A stretch of 64,000 nt of DNA from Ancylobacter polymorphus (GTDB lineage: Bacteria; Pseudomonadota; Alphaproteobacteria; Rhizobiales; Xanthobacteraceae), in the NCBI RefSeq assembly GCF_022836935.1, contig NZ_CP083239.1, forward strand, positions 372,001 to 436,000, given 5' to 3'. Shown piece after piece: positions 53,990 to 63,897 of the stretch. The number at the start of each line of letters is the position of its first letter. Positions within the stretch are counted from its first letter, which is position 1. The notes under the pieces are model-generated. The model was not told where the DNA came from, made no database searches, and worked only from the letters and a program-made list of their open reading frames with translations. Made by a program: the position numbers and the translations under genes.

Positions 53990-55228
53990 ATGACCGAAGC
54001 CAACGATCTGCTCGCCCGCGACAGCGCGGCCTTCTTCCACCAGCACGGCTCCACGCCGAGCCTCGGCGCGCTGCGCGCCGCACAGGGTATCTGGCTGGAA
54101 GATGCGGATGGCCGGCGATTCATCGACCTGCACGGCAACACCGTCCACCATCTCGGCCATGGCAACCCGGAAATCGTGGCGGCGCTGAAGGCGCAGCTGA
54201 ATGAGCTCGCCTTCGCCCCGCGCCGCTACACCAACCCGCCCGCCATCGCGCTGGCGGAAGCGCTGCGCGCGCGCTGGCCCGGTCCACCGGCGCGGGTGCT
54301 GTTCGCCACCGGCGGCTCGGACGCGATCGAGATCGCCCTCAAGCTGGCGCGGGTCGCCACCGGCCGGTCGGAAACGGTGTCGCTCGAAGGCGCCTATCAC
54401 GGCCATGGCTTCGGCGCCTTCGGGCTCTCTTCAGCGGCGCCGGACCCGCGCCTCGGTGCCTTCCTGCCGGGACGCCACCATGTCACGCCCTATTGGGCGG
54501 GTGAGGAGGGGGCGGCGCGGATGTTGGAGGAGATCGCCCGGCATCTCGCCACCGGGCGCATCGCGGCGGTCATCGCCGAGCCGATGCGCGCGAACTGCCA
54601 TGTGCCGCCGGCCGATCTGTGGCCACAGGTTCGTGCGCTGTGCGACGCGCACGGAACCAAGCTGATCTTCGACGAGATACCCTCCGGCCTCGGCAAGACC
54701 GGCCGCTTCTTCGCCTTCGAGCATTTCAACGCGGTGCCGGACCTCGCCGTGCTCGGCAAGGCGCTGGGCGGCGGCATGGTGCCGCTCGCGGCGGTGATCG
54801 GCGATGCCCGGCTCGATGTCGCGCCCGAACTGGAACTCGGCCATTACACCCATGAGAAGAACCCGCTGACCACACGGGCGGCGCTGACCGCGCTGGAGAT
54901 CATCGCCCGCGACGCTCTGGTCGCCCGCGCCGAGGCGGCCGGGCAGAGGCTGCGCGAGGGGATCGCCGCCATCGCCACGCGGAGGCCCTGCGTCAGCGGG
55001 ATACGCGGGCTCGGGCTGCTGCTGGCGGTGGAATTCGCTCCCGACCGTGTCGGCCATCCCCCGGGCCCGGCCTTTGCCGAACGTCTCGTCGCCTGCGCCT
55101 TCGCCGAGGGACTGTCGACCACCGCCAAGGACGACGCCTCCATCGGCCTGTCGCTGCCGCTCACCGTCACCGACGCGGAGATCGCCGAGGTGCTGGCGCG
55201 GATCGAGGCGATGGCCGGAAGGCTCTGA
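53990..55228 (+). CDS. Class III aminotransferase
   Basis: 412 residues. GSDAIEIALKLARVATG, LIFDEIPSGLGKTGRFFAFE (PLP-contacting Asp) and VLGKALGGGMVPLAAVI (PLP Lys) define the omega-transaminase fold. The acceptor is not clear; it may use omega-amino acids or similar amines. It diverges from nasT, but no nitrogen-type promoter on its side is visible. Confidence 0.9.
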   Translation: MTEANDLLARDSAAFFHQHGSTPSLGALRAAQGIWLEDADGRRFIDLHGNTVHHLGHGNPEIVAALKAQLNELAFAPRRYTNPPAIALAEALRARWPGPPARVLFATGGSDAIEIALKLARVATGRSETVSLEGAYHGHGFGAFGLSSAAPDPRLGAFLPGRHHVTPYWAGEEGAARMLEEIARHLATGRIAAVIAEPMRANCHVPPADLWPQVRALCDAHGTKLIFDEIPSGLGKTGRFFAFEHFNAVPDLAVLGKALGGGMVPLAAVIGDARLDVAPELELGHYTHEKNPLTTRAALTALEIIARDALVARAEAAGQRLREGIAAIATRRPCVSGIRGLGLLLAVEFAPDRVGHPPGPAFAERLVACAFAEGLSTTAKDDASIGLSLPLTVTDAEIAEVLARIEAMAGRL

Positions 55229-55245
55229 GGCACCGACGCCGAGGA

Positions 55246-55289
55246 GCGTTTTCGAGCGAAGTGGATACCGGTTCGCGTGAAGAAAACGC
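55246..55289. repeat. Hyphomicrobiales-type dispersed palindromic repeat
   Basis: GCGTTTTC (55246-55253) and GAAAACGC (55282-55289) are the arms, with CGAAGTGGATACCGGTTCGC between. This unit is a common intergenic repeat in rhizobial-order genomes (from memory). It lies between converging genes and may act as a terminator. Confidence 0.6.
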
Positions 55290-55342
55290 GGCAAAACAAA
55301 GAATTAGGTCAATTCGCTGTTTCCGCGAAACGGTGAAATGAT

Positions 55343-56089
55343 CTAGGAGCGGCTGGCCAGCGAGATCGGGGCTTCCGGTACGGCAGGCGGTGCCTCGCCG
55401 GGCTCGACATAGACCCAGGCCTTCTTGGCCGCCAATTCGTCCGTCTGCCCGCTGGAGAGCGCCTTGATATAGGGTTCGGGCGTGAGGAACTTGGTGCCCT
55501 GCACCTTGCGCAACGGGGTGCCCTCCTCCAGCAGCCGCTTGCGGACGGTCAGGGCCCGGGTGACATCCTCGAAGATGAACAGGACGATGGCCATCGCATT
55601 GTGCTGATGCGGATGGCCGTTGGTTAGCGCGACGCGCAGCGTGTTGCAGAACACGAAGACCGGGACCTGGTCCTCCTGCAGGATCGAATCATACAGCGCG
55701 ACGGTGACTTCGGGCCGGACGAGTTCGCTCTGCAGCGTGTGGACCTTGAGCGGGCGGCTGGGGTCCGTCTCCGGCATGTCCTTCAGTTCGAGCCAGCTGG
55801 CGTAGAGGTTGCGCAGGCCGGCGAGATAGCCGGTGATACGATGCACCGCATCGTCGCGCGTGCTGGCGGAATGGCTGTAGAGCACGCCGAGATAGGCGAG
55901 CGCGCCGGCGGTGACGGTGGCGAGGGCGGCGAGGATCGCCCCGGTGAAGCCGAGCCAGTTCGAGATGTTGGCGTCGTTGATGCCGACCAGCAGCCGGTCC
56001 CAAAAACTGGCGGCCAGCGCGAAGCCGACGCAGATGCCGAGCAGCACATTGGCAAGAGCGAAGATCACGATCCGCACGCTGTCTTTCAT
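55343..56089 (-). CDS. Two-helix membrane protein
   Basis: 248 residues from ATG 56089; longer frames upstream are Arg-rich shadow. Two membrane helices (VIFALANVLLGICVGFALAA and FTGAILAALATVTAGALAYL) precede a cytosolic helical domain (HRITGYLAGLRNLYASWLEL, VFCNTLRVALTNGHPHQH). No recognised family. It lies alone between the aminotransferase and the haem locus. Confidence 0.7.
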   Translation of the reverse strand: MKDSVRIVIFALANVLLGICVGFALAASFWDRLLVGINDANISNWLGFTGAILAALATVTAGALAYLGVLYSHSASTRDDAVHRITGYLAGLRNLYASWLELKDMPETDPSRPLKVHTLQSELVRPEVTVALYDSILQEDQVPVFVFCNTLRVALTNGHPHQHNAMAIVLFIFEDVTRALTVRKRLLEEGTPLRKVQGTKFLTPEPYIKALSSGQTDELAAKKAWVYVEPGEAPPAVPEAPISLASRS

Positions 56090-56420
56090 CCCGCATCCTC
56101 TCCGGCCATCGAACCCCAACGGCCCCCTCGCCGTCTCCCGCAAGCCGCCCATCCTTGTCTGATACCATACGCTGACGGCCGGCAAGGCACGCGCCTCACT
56201 CCCGCGCGCGGGCCATGGGTGATTCGCGGGCACGGCTGGCCCGTTCGTTCCCACCCTGTCCACCGCTCTCGCGGGATGACCGCCGGTCACGCCCCAAGGC
56301 GGAGCGGTGGAGGCCGGCGCCGCAGCGCGCCGCCGCCTTCGCCTTACCGCCGGGGCGCGCGGCACCTTGCATTTCCTCGCTTTGGCGCCCTTCCGCCCTG
56401 GCTGACGCCACCTTGTCTTT
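56090..56420. other. GC-rich gene-free stretch
   Basis: No gene supported. Short frames here have biased composition. The region passes abruptly into the AT-rich control region at 56420. Confidence 0.4.
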
Positions 56421-56560
56421 AATTACTCTAATAAGATTCAGTGATCATGTTTAGAACCATACAAAATTGGCGCTCTTTAGAATTGCTATACGTAGCTCCT
56501 TTGTTTTTAAGTTCTAAAAATCAAATTAATACGTGATTTGACTCAACTATTTACTTCTCT
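56420..56560 (+). promoter_or_regulatory. AT-rich control region of the haem-uptake receptor
   Basis: This stretch is sharply AT-rich against a GC-rich background. TTTAGAA occurs at 56450-56456 and 56476-56482, and its inverse TTCTAAA at 56512-56518; such half-sites resemble Irr-type iron-control motifs of rhizobial bacteria. TGATTTGACTCA near 56533 could be a RirA-like box. Iron-dependent control of the receptor gene downstream is inferred. Confidence 0.5.
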
Positions 56561-56679
56561 TAACCGTCCCGCCTCGACATTAACTCTGCGTTCGGCGCCA
56601 CCGAACAGGGATGCGGGCTCCCGGCGCCCGCCGGGGAAGTCGTGTCGTCCGGCGGACGCTCGATTGGGGATGGATAGAG

Positions 56680-58911
56680 ATGCGCAAGACGATCCGGGGG
56701 CGCCGCCCCCTCTCGGCAATGGCAAGGACGGCAGGTTGGGGCGTTTCCTGGCTCGCCCTGCTGGCGGCCGCGCCGGCCATGGCGCAGCAGGCGAGCGCGC
56801 AGGCCCCGGCCTCCACCGCCGCCGTGGTCGAGACGGAGGAGTTCGTCGAGCTTGATCCCATCACCGTCGTCGCCACCCGCACCGCCGAGAGCTGGATCGA
56901 CACGCTGGCCGGCGTCACCGTGCGGCGCTCGGAGCAGCTTGAGGCGCTGATGCCGGAGCGCACGGCGGACCTGTTCCAGGGCATGCCCGGCACGACGGCG
57001 ATCCAGAACGCCAATACCAGCCAGACGCAGATCAATATTCGCGGCCTGCAGGATTTCGGCCGCGTGGCGGTGATCGTCGACGGTGCGCGGCAGAACTTCA
57101 ACCAGCTCGGCCATGCCGGCGCCGGCGGCTTCTTCGTCGAACCCGGCCTCATCGCCGATGTCGACGTGGTGCGCGGCCCGGTGTCGAACATCTATGGCTC
57201 CGGCGCCATTGGCGGCGTGGTCACCATGCGAACCAAGGACGCCGAGGACATCATCGCCCCCGGCAAGAGCTGGGGCGTGGAAGCGACCGGCGAGGCCGCC
57301 GGCAACGGCTTCATGGGCTATGGCTCGGTGCTCGGCGCGGCGAAGGTCGGCCAGAATGTCGACCTGTTCATCGGCGGCACCTATCGCGACGCCGACAACT
57401 ACCATGACGGCAATGGCGACGTGGTGCCCGACAGCGGCTACGAGACCTGGACCGGCATCGCCAAGGCGACCTTCCGCCCGGCCGATTTCCACGAGATCAA
57501 GCTCAGCGCGCTGAACTACGACACTCAGTTCACCACCAGCGCGGACGCCAACGCGGCCACGTCCTATTCGACGCAGGCGACCAACCGCACGGTGACGGCC
57601 GCCTGGAACTACCAGAACCCGGAGGACAATCTGTTCGACTGGCGCAGCTCGGTCTATTGGAACCAGGTCGACCAGGATCAGGTGAAGGTTTCCGGCTCTT
57701 CCAACCCGATCACCGGCGCCGTGGGCGATCCGCGCAGCTTCGTCATCGACACGGTGGGCTTCGACGCCAACAATACCAGCCGCTTCTCGGCCGCCGGCTG
57801 GAACAACGCCATCACCTTCGGCGGCGACTATTTCCAGGACCAGATCGACAACACCGACGATTACGGTTTCGGCGAGGGCTACAACCCCTCGGGCGATCGC
57901 GGCGTCGGCGGCGCCTTCGTGCAGTGGAAGGGCAATTATTCCACCTGGCTGGAAGCCATCGCCGCCCTGCGCTACGACGCCTATTCGCTCAATTCCGACG
58001 ATGGCGGCACCAGCGGCGAGCGTCTCTCGCCGAAATTCACCCTCGGCGTCACCCCCTGGTCGTGGCTGACCCTCTACGGCACCTATGCCGAGGGCTACCG
58101 CGCCCCGACCGTCACCGAGGCGCTGGTCTCCGGCCCGCATCCGCTGCCCTTCAACACCGGCGGCACGATGTTCTACTTCCTGCCCAATCCCGGCCTGCAG
58201 GCCGAAATCGGCAAGAACAAGGAAGTCGGCATCAACATCAAGAAGGACGACCTGTTCGTCGCCGGCGACAAGCTGCGCGCCAAGCTGAACTACTATCAGA
58301 ACGATGTGGAAAACTATATCGAGCTGGTCGAGTTCGGCCCCTCCACCGGCACGATCTGCCCCATTCCCGGCCGGCCGACCACCTGCTTCCCCTATAATTG
58401 GGGCGTGCCCGGCTATGCCCAGTATCAGAACGTGCAGGAAGCGCGGCTGAAGGGCTTCGAGTTCGAAGGCACCTATGATGCCCGCAAATGGTTCGTCGGC
58501 CTGGCCGGGCAGATCTCGGAAGGCGAGGTCACGTCCGGCATCTATGCCGGGCAGCCGCTCTCCAGCATCCAGCCCGACCAGGTCACCGCGACGCTCGGCT
58601 TCCGCTTCCTGGAAGAAAAGCTCACCGTCGCCGTGCGCTGGACGGCCGTCGCCGCCGTCACCGCTTCCGACCTGCCGGCCAATTCGGTGTTCGAGCCGAC
58701 CGACAGCTTCAACCTGGTCAGCGTCTATGCCGGCTATCAGCCCAGCGAGAACATCCTGTGGCGGCTGTCGGTCGAGAACCTGCTCAACGAGCAGTACACC
58801 CAATATGAGAACTTCCTGCCAAGCGCCGGACTGACGGTGAAGGGAGCCCTGACGGTGCGGTTCGGGGGCGGCGAGGTCGCTTCCGTCGCCGACCCGCTCT
58901 ATGTGAAGTGA
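56680..58911 (+). CDS. TonB-dependent haem/haemoglobin receptor
   Basis: 743 residues from ATG 56680. Signal peptide to AMAQQASAQA, TonB box-like EEFVELDPITVVATR, plug domain (QINIRGLQDFGRVAVIVDGA) and a 22-strand barrel ending in Tyr-Val-Lys. YAEGYRAPTVTEALVSGPHP carries the FRAP-like motif with a nearby His, and NPGL the NPxL motif, of the HmuR/BhuR group. It imports haem across the outer membrane. The haem oxygenase follows after 38 bases and HmuTUV lie opposite. Confidence 0.9.
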   Translation: MRKTIRGRRPLSAMARTAGWGVSWLALLAAAPAMAQQASAQAPASTAAVVETEEFVELDPITVVATRTAESWIDTLAGVTVRRSEQLEALMPERTADLFQGMPGTTAIQNANTSQTQINIRGLQDFGRVAVIVDGARQNFNQLGHAGAGGFFVEPGLIADVDVVRGPVSNIYGSGAIGGVVTMRTKDAEDIIAPGKSWGVEATGEAAGNGFMGYGSVLGAAKVGQNVDLFIGGTYRDADNYHDGNGDVVPDSGYETWTGIAKATFRPADFHEIKLSALNYDTQFTTSADANAATSYSTQATNRTVTAAWNYQNPEDNLFDWRSSVYWNQVDQDQVKVSGSSNPITGAVGDPRSFVIDTVGFDANNTSRFSAAGWNNAITFGGDYFQDQIDNTDDYGFGEGYNPSGDRGVGGAFVQWKGNYSTWLEAIAALRYDAYSLNSDDGGTSGERLSPKFTLGVTPWSWLTLYGTYAEGYRAPTVTEALVSGPHPLPFNTGGTMFYFLPNPGLQAEIGKNKEVGINIKKDDLFVAGDKLRAKLNYYQNDVENYIELVEFGPSTGTICPIPGRPTTCFPYNWGVPGYAQYQNVQEARLKGFEFEGTYDARKWFVGLAGQISEGEVTSGIYAGQPLSSIQPDQVTATLGFRFLEEKLTVAVRWTAVAAVTASDLPANSVFEPTDSFNLVSVYAGYQPSENILWRLSVENLLNEQYTQYENFLPSAGLTVKGALTVRFGGGEVASVADPLYVK

Positions 58912-58949
58912 AACGGTCCCGTCGCCGGGCGGGATGAGAGGAGCAGTTG

Positions 58950-59534
58950 ATGTCTATTGCCACCGATGTGGAAGCGCCGAGCCGTGCCAAGCGGCTGAAG
59001 GCCGTGTCCAATGCCGCGCATGAGCGGGTGGATAACGGGGTGATGCAGGCGGCGCCCTTCGCCAGCGCCGAAAACTATGCCCGCTTCCTGAAGTTCCAGT
59101 ATCATCTGCACCGCCGGGTGGAGACGCTCTATGCCGATGCCGCGCTGCAGGAATTACTGCCGGACCTCGCCGAGCGCTCCCGCCTTGAGGCGCTGGAACA
59201 GGACTTCGCCGATCTCGGCATGACGCCTCCCGAGGCGGATCTCGGCCCGTCGCTCAGCCTCGCCGAGGCGCTCGGCTGGCTCTATGTGGTCGAAGGCTCC
59301 AATATGGGCGCCGCCATCCTCGCCAAGGAAGCGGCGAAGATCGGCTTCACCGCCGAGCATGGCGCGCGCCATCTCGCCGGCCACCCGGAAGGGCGGGCGC
59401 TGCACTGGCGCCGCTTCACCGCCGCGCTCAATGAGGTGGAACTGACAGCGGAGGAAGAAGCGCGGATCGAGGCTGCCGCCACCGAAGCCTTCCTGCATGT
59501 GGAGACGCTGGTCGGGCGCGAACTCGCCGCCTGA
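58950..59534 (+). CDS. Biliverdin-producing haem oxygenase
   Basis: 194 residues, ATG 58950 with GAGAGGAG before it. The helical fold is typical of HmuO/BphO-type enzymes: AAHERVDNGVMQAAPF holds the proximal His, and GWLYVVEGSNMGAAILAKE the distal helix glycines. It opens imported haem and releases iron. It shares an operon with the receptor and is followed by a terminator. Confidence 0.88.
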   Translation: MSIATDVEAPSRAKRLKAVSNAAHERVDNGVMQAAPFASAENYARFLKFQYHLHRRVETLYADAALQELLPDLAERSRLEALEQDFADLGMTPPEADLGPSLSLAEALGWLYVVEGSNMGAAILAKEAAKIGFTAEHGARHLAGHPEGRALHWRRFTAALNEVELTAEEEARIEAAATEAFLHVETLVGRELAA

Positions 59535-59557
59535 CACGCATCCGCACCGCCCAATTC

Positions 59558-59589
59558 AAGCCCCGTCCGGTCCCCGGGCGGGGCTTTTT
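59558..59589 (+). terminator. Intrinsic terminator of the receptor/haem oxygenase operon
   Basis: GCCCCG pairs with CGGGGC, with an inner CCGG pair, followed by TTTTT. It starts 24 bases after the haem oxygenase stop and faces the end of hmuV. Confidence 0.85.
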
Positions 59590-59602
59590 CATGCGCGCCA
59601 AT

Positions 59603-60367
59603 TCAAGCGCGTGAAGCGGCCTGCGGCAGCAGGAAGGGGGTCGGGGGCGCCCAGCCGACCCGTACATCCACGCCATAGAGCGCGGCAATGTGCTCCTGCG
59701 TCAGCACCTGTTCCGGCGTGCCGCGCGCGGCGACGCGGCCCTGCTTCAGCGCGACGATCTCGTCCGCCACCATGGCGGCGAGGTTGAGATCGTGCAGCAC
59801 GGCGAGAATGCCGGCCCCCTCGGCCGCGAGATCGCGCATCAGCCGCAGCACCAGCAATTGCTGGGCGAGGTCGAGGCTGGCGGTCGGCTCGTCGAGCAGC
59901 AGATAGCCCGGCCCCTCGCCCGCCTCCAGCTGCACCAGCGCCCGGGCGAGTTGCACACGCTGCTTCTCGCCGCCCGAGAGCAATTCATAGTTCTGACCGG
60001 CGAGAGCGCCGAGTTCGACCCGCGCCAGCGCCCGGCCGATGCGCGCCGGCAGGTCGCGCCCACGAGTCGCGCCGATGCCGACCACTTCCGCGACGGTGAA
60101 GGGAAAGGCCACATGCACGCTCTGCGGCAGTACCGCCCGCAGGCGGGCGAGCTGCGCCGGCCGCAACCCGGCGAGATCGATGCCGTCCAGCGTCACCTGC
60201 CCGCGCTGCGGACGCCGCTCGCCCGCCATCAGCTTGAACAGGGTCGACTTGCCCGCGCCGTTCGGGCCGATCAGCACGGTGACCGTGCCGGGCCGCACCG
60301 CGACCGACGCGCCTTCAAGCAGGCGCCGCCCGCCGGCGGAAAAGCCGATGTCATGGGCACAATACAT
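59603..60367 (-). CDS. hmuV: Haem ABC importer ATPase HmuV
   Basis: 254 residues. Walker A GPNGAGKSTLFKLMAGE, signature LSGGEKQRVQLARALVQLE, Walker B YLLLDEPTASLDLAQQ and LHDLNLAA identify the haem/siderophore importer class. It energises HmuU. It is the last gene of hmuTUV, 4 bases after hmuU. Confidence 0.93.
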   Translation of the reverse strand: MYCAHDIGFSAGGRRLLEGASVAVRPGTVTVLIGPNGAGKSTLFKLMAGERRPQRGQVTLDGIDLAGLRPAQLARLRAVLPQSVHVAFPFTVAEVVGIGATRGRDLPARIGRALARVELGALAGQNYELLSGGEKQRVQLARALVQLEAGEGPGYLLLDEPTASLDLAQQLLVLRLMRDLAAEGAGILAVLHDLNLAAMVADEIVALKQGRVAARGTPEQVLTQEHIAALYGVDVRVGWAPPTPFLLPQAASRA

Positions 60368-60371
60368 CTTC

Positions 60372-61454
60372 TCACCCCATCAGCGCCGCGCGCTTGCGCA
60401 GCAGCAGCCAGAGGAAGAACGGCGCGCCGAAGCCGGCGGTGACGACGCCGAGCGGCAGTTCCGCGGGGCTGACCACGGTGCGCGCCACCACATCCGCCCC
60501 CAGCAGCAGCGCCCCGCCGAGCAACCCGGCACAGGGCAGCAGCAGGCGATGGCCGGGGCCGACCATCAGCCGGATGAGATGGGGCACGACGAGGCCGATG
60601 AAGCCGATCACCCCCGCCACCGCCACCGAGGCCCCCGCCCCGGCGGCGATGCCGAGAATGGCCAGCCATTTCGCCCGCTGCACATCGATGCCGACATGGA
60701 ACGCCTCCGCCTCGCCGAGCGCCAGCGCGTCCAGCGCCCGGGCGAGACGGGTGGAGATCAGCACCAGCAGCGCCATGAAGGGCAGCAGTGCCGCCACCTT
60801 CGCCCAGGTCGCGCCGCCGAGCGAACCGAAGGACCAGAAGGTGAAATCGCGCAATTGCTGATCGGAGGCGGCGAAGACGAGGAGGCCGGTGCCGGCGGCG
60901 GCCAGCGCCGCAATGGCGATGCCGGCGAACAGCATGGTGACCACCGAGGTGCGGCCCTCATGCGTCGAAATCGCGTAAAGCGCCACCGTGGCGATGAGCG
61001 CGCCGCAAAAGGCCATCAGCGGCAGGCCGAGATCGGCGAGCGCCGGCGGCAGATAGCCGGCGAAATGGCTGCCGGCGACGATCCACGCCGCGGCCGCCAG
61101 CGCGGCGCCGTTGGAAATGCCGATGAGGCCGGGATCGGCCAGCGGGTTGCGGAAAATGCCCTGCGTCACCGCGCCCGCGAGCGCGATGCCGCCGCCGACC
61201 AGCAGGCCGAGCAAGGTGCGCGGCAGGCGCACGTCGAGCACGATCACCGCCTCGCGCAGCGCCGCTCCGCTCGCCCGCTCGCCGGCCAGCGCGGCGGCGA
61301 GAATGTCGAGGATGCGCCCGGGGGCGATGGTGACCGGTCCGATCGCCAGTGAGGCCAGGAAGGCCAGTGCGACCAGACCGGCGCACAGGCCGAGGACGAC
61401 GGACGCGCGACGCGGCCGGAACGCCCGCGTTCCGACCACGGGAGAAGCGACCAT
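60372..61454 (-). CDS. hmuU: Haem ABC importer permease HmuU
   Basis: 360 residues from ATG 61454; a GTG two codons upstream overlaps the hmuT stop and may be the real start. The BtuC/FecCD fold has about ten helices, with VRLPRTLLGLLVGGGIALAG, then VTQGIFRNPLADPGLIGISN and the loop GFIGLVVPHLIRLMVG that contacts the ATPase. Inner membrane channel for haem. Confidence 0.93.
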   Translation of the reverse strand: MVASPVVGTRAFRPRRASVVLGLCAGLVALAFLASLAIGPVTIAPGRILDILAAALAGERASGAALREAVIVLDVRLPRTLLGLLVGGGIALAGAVTQGIFRNPLADPGLIGISNGAALAAAAWIVAGSHFAGYLPPALADLGLPLMAFCGALIATVALYAISTHEGRTSVVTMLFAGIAIAALAAAGTGLLVFAASDQQLRDFTFWSFGSLGGATWAKVAALLPFMALLVLISTRLARALDALALGEAEAFHVGIDVQRAKWLAILGIAAGAGASVAVAGVIGFIGLVVPHLIRLMVGPGHRLLLPCAGLLGGALLLGADVVARTVVSPAELPLGVVTAGFGAPFFLWLLLRKRAALMG

Positions 61455-61456
61455 GC

Positions 61457-62419
61457 TCACGGCGTGCCGGTCGCGCTGGGCGTGGAGGCCGCGTTGGCGG
61501 CATGGGCCGGCAGCGGCGGTAGCGCCAGTTCGGGATAGATCAGCGCGGCGAGATCGCGGGCCGCCTGCGGCGTGCGCGGCCCGAAGCTGAGGAGATAGCC
61601 GCCATCCATGCGGTAGAGACGGCCGGCCTCGATCGCCGAGGTGCCGGCAAAAGCCGGCATCGCCTTCACCGCCGCGTCGGAGACCGCGTGGTTCTGGTCT
61701 TTCATCAGCACGATGGCATAGGGGTCGGCGCCCAGCACCGCCTCGCCGACCGCCGGCTTGTAGCCATTGAGCCCCGTCATGGCGTTGCTGACGCCGGCAA
61801 GGGCGAACATCGCCTGCGCGCCCGTGCCGGCCCCGCCGACGACCGGCGCTGTCCCCGATGCCGAAAGCACGAAGACGACGCTGCGCGGCGCGGGAAGGCG
61901 GGCGCGCAGCTGCGCCAGCGCGGCAAAATCCGCCGCCACCTCGCCCGCCAGCACCTCGCCGCGCTCCGGCACACCGGCCAGCGCCGCGACACGGCGGATG
62001 GTGGCGAGCACGCCGGCCTCGTCCCGCGCCTCGGGCAGCGTCTCGAAGGGAATGGCGGCGCTCTTCAGCACCTTCACCGCATCCGGCGGGCCGGCGCCGT
62101 CGAGCGCGATGATGAGATCGGGACCGACCGACAGCACCCCTTCGGGCGACAGCGCGCGCATGTAGCCGACATTGGGCTTCTCGGCGAGGGCGCGCGGGGG
62201 GTAGGTGCTCGACGTGTCGACGGCGACCACGCGATCCTCCAGCCCCAGAGCATAAAGCGTCTCGGTCACGGCGCCGCCAATGGCGAGAATGCGCTGGGGC
62301 GCGGTGGCGGAGGCAGCATGCGCGGCCGGCCCCTGGCCGATGACGGTCAACGCCAGCAGGCCCATAGCCAGCACCACCCTCGCAGGGACACTCGTGATCG
62401 GTATGCGCCGCAGCATCAT
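61457..62419 (-). CDS. hmuT: Haem-binding periplasmic protein HmuT
   Basis: 320 residues from ATG 62419, with AGAAGAGAGA before it. Signal peptide (VVLAMGLLALTVIGQGPAAH) then a class III binding fold with RILAIGGAVTETLYALGLED and VAVDTSSTYPPRALAEKPNV, GYMRALSPEGVL, as in HmuT/PhuT. It carries haem from the receptor to HmuUV. Confidence 0.92.
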   Translation of the reverse strand: MMLRRIPITSVPARVVLAMGLLALTVIGQGPAAHAASATAPQRILAIGGAVTETLYALGLEDRVVAVDTSSTYPPRALAEKPNVGYMRALSPEGVLSVGPDLIIALDGAGPPDAVKVLKSAAIPFETLPEARDEAGVLATIRRVAALAGVPERGEVLAGEVAADFAALAQLRARLPAPRSVVFVLSASGTAPVVGGAGTGAQAMFALAGVSNAMTGLNGYKPAVGEAVLGADPYAIVLMKDQNHAVSDAAVKAMPAFAGTSAIEAGRLYRMDGGYLLSFGPRTPQAARDLAALIYPELALPPLPAHAANAASTPSATGTP

Positions 62420-62702
62420 GCGTCTCTCTTCTGTTCGTCGCCGGCACAATAGGCAGGCGTACCTCCCAATTCCACAGCAACGCGGCACAAAAGAGAGACA
62501 TGACAAAGATTATAAATGTAATAAATTGAAGACGCGCAGATGAGACGAACCTGCCACAACGCCCAGGATCCGCTGCGGTGCGAAGGGCCCGGGCCGCGCC
62601 GCTCTAGGCATCCCCCCTCGGTTTCATATAGTTGTTGCCGGCGGCAGCCTGCGCCGCCCGCCTCGCGGGTCGCGATTGTTCGCCGTCTTTGGATGGGACC
62701 TG
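62420..62702. other. Intergenic stretch between hmuT and the Wzz fragment
   Basis: About 280 bases with both divergent promoters. The AT-rich part near 62500-62540 may hold an iron-control site for hmuTUV, but no clear motif is seen. Confidence 0.35.
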
Positions 62703-62870
62703 ATGCACGGACAGATGAACCGAGCCCCGGCGGCGGAGGATGATGATCGCATCGATCTTCATCAGGTCGTGGACTTCCTTGTCCGCCGCCGCCTGCTGAT
62801 CGGCTTCATCGCCGTGCTGACGATGGCGCTGGCGCTGGGCACGGCCTTGTCCGTCGTCAGCACATTTGGC
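62703..62870 (+). pseudogene. Wzz/GumC-type chain-length protein, N-terminal fragment
   Basis: MHGQMNRAPAAEDDDRIDLH, then QVVDFLVRRRLLIGFIAVLT forms the first cytosolic residues and first membrane helix of a polysaccharide co-polymerase. The protein ends after about 55 residues where IS3 sequence begins, so it is broken. The remainder may lie beyond the IS, outside the window. Confidence 0.65.
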
Positions 62871-62920
62871 GCCGATCGCGGCGCAGATTAGCGGAGAGCG
62901 GGCCTTGTCTGGGGGTGATG

Positions 62921-63897
62921 TTAGGCAGCGAGCTTGCGGTGCTGCACTCGCCGCAGTTCGATGGTCTGTCGCTTGATCCTCATCCGTTGTTGGACGATGG
63001 CTGGAGCCCTGCCGAAGTCGGCATCGACGGGTGTCAGTTTGCCAGGCTCTCGTGGTAACGCTGGTGATTGTAGTGCTCGACGAAAGCCTCGATCCGGGCC
63101 TCAAGGTCGCCGGGCAGGAACTAGTTTTCCAGGAGGATGCGGTTTTTCAGGTTCTGGTGCTACCTCGATCTTGCCTTGGGTCTGAGGATGGCACGGGGCG
63201 CCGCGCACATGGCTCATCTTATTGGCCTCGATGTATCCGGCCAGTTCGCTGGCGATGTAGCTGGGGCCGTTGTCGCTGAGCAGCTGAGACTTGTGCAACA
63301 CCGTGGCGCTGTCGCAGCCGGACGCCGCCAGGGCGAGGTCCAACGTGTCGTTGACGTCCTCGGCGCGCATGTTGGTGCACAGCTTCCAGGCAATGATGTA
63401 GCGCGAGAAGTCGTCGAGCACGGTCGACAGGTACATCCAGCCCCAACCGATCATCTTGAAGTAGGTAAAGTCGGTCTGCCACATCTCGTTTGGGCGGGTG
63501 GTCCGGGTGTGCAAGCATCGGCGGCCTTGATCACGACGAAAGCCGGGCTGGTGATCAGATCGTGCGCCTTGAGCAGCCGGTAGATCGTTGATTCCGACAC
63601 GAAGTAGCGCTTCTCGTCGGTGAAGCGCACGGCCAACTCCCGGGGGCTCAGCTCGGCTTGTTCCAGCGCCAGTTCGATGATCTGGTCGTGGATGCCCGCA
63701 GGGATACGGTTCCACACCCGGCTCGGCGCCGACGGGCGATCCTCCAGCGCCTCCGGCCCGCCTTCAAGGTAGCGATCATACCAGCGGTAAAACGTCCGAC
63801 GGGGGATCCCGAACTGGTCCAGCGTACGCTTGGCCGGCAGGTGCGACCGCTCGACGATCCGGATGATCTCCAGCTTCTCGGATGCGCGATACCTCAT
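62921..63897 (-). pseudogene. IS3-family transposase orfB, degenerate
   Basis: From the ATG at 63897 (overlapping the orfA stop): a helical start (RYRASEKLEIIRIVERSHLP), then WQTDFTYFKMIGWGWMYLST and VLDDFSRYI with the first Asp, LLSDNGPSYIASELAGYIEA with the second, and HPQTQGKIE with the Glu. Frame breaks fall near 63510-63525 and 63140-63160, and a TAG interrupts LLEN*FLPGDLEA. The terminal part PVDA...RRVQHRKLAA ends at the TAA, 62921. It is non-functional. Confidence 0.88.

Noticed and set aside
56560..58803. A 747-residue minus-strand frame opposite the receptor
   Set aside because: Shadow of the TonB-dependent receptor; Ala/Gly/Val-biased repeats without domains.
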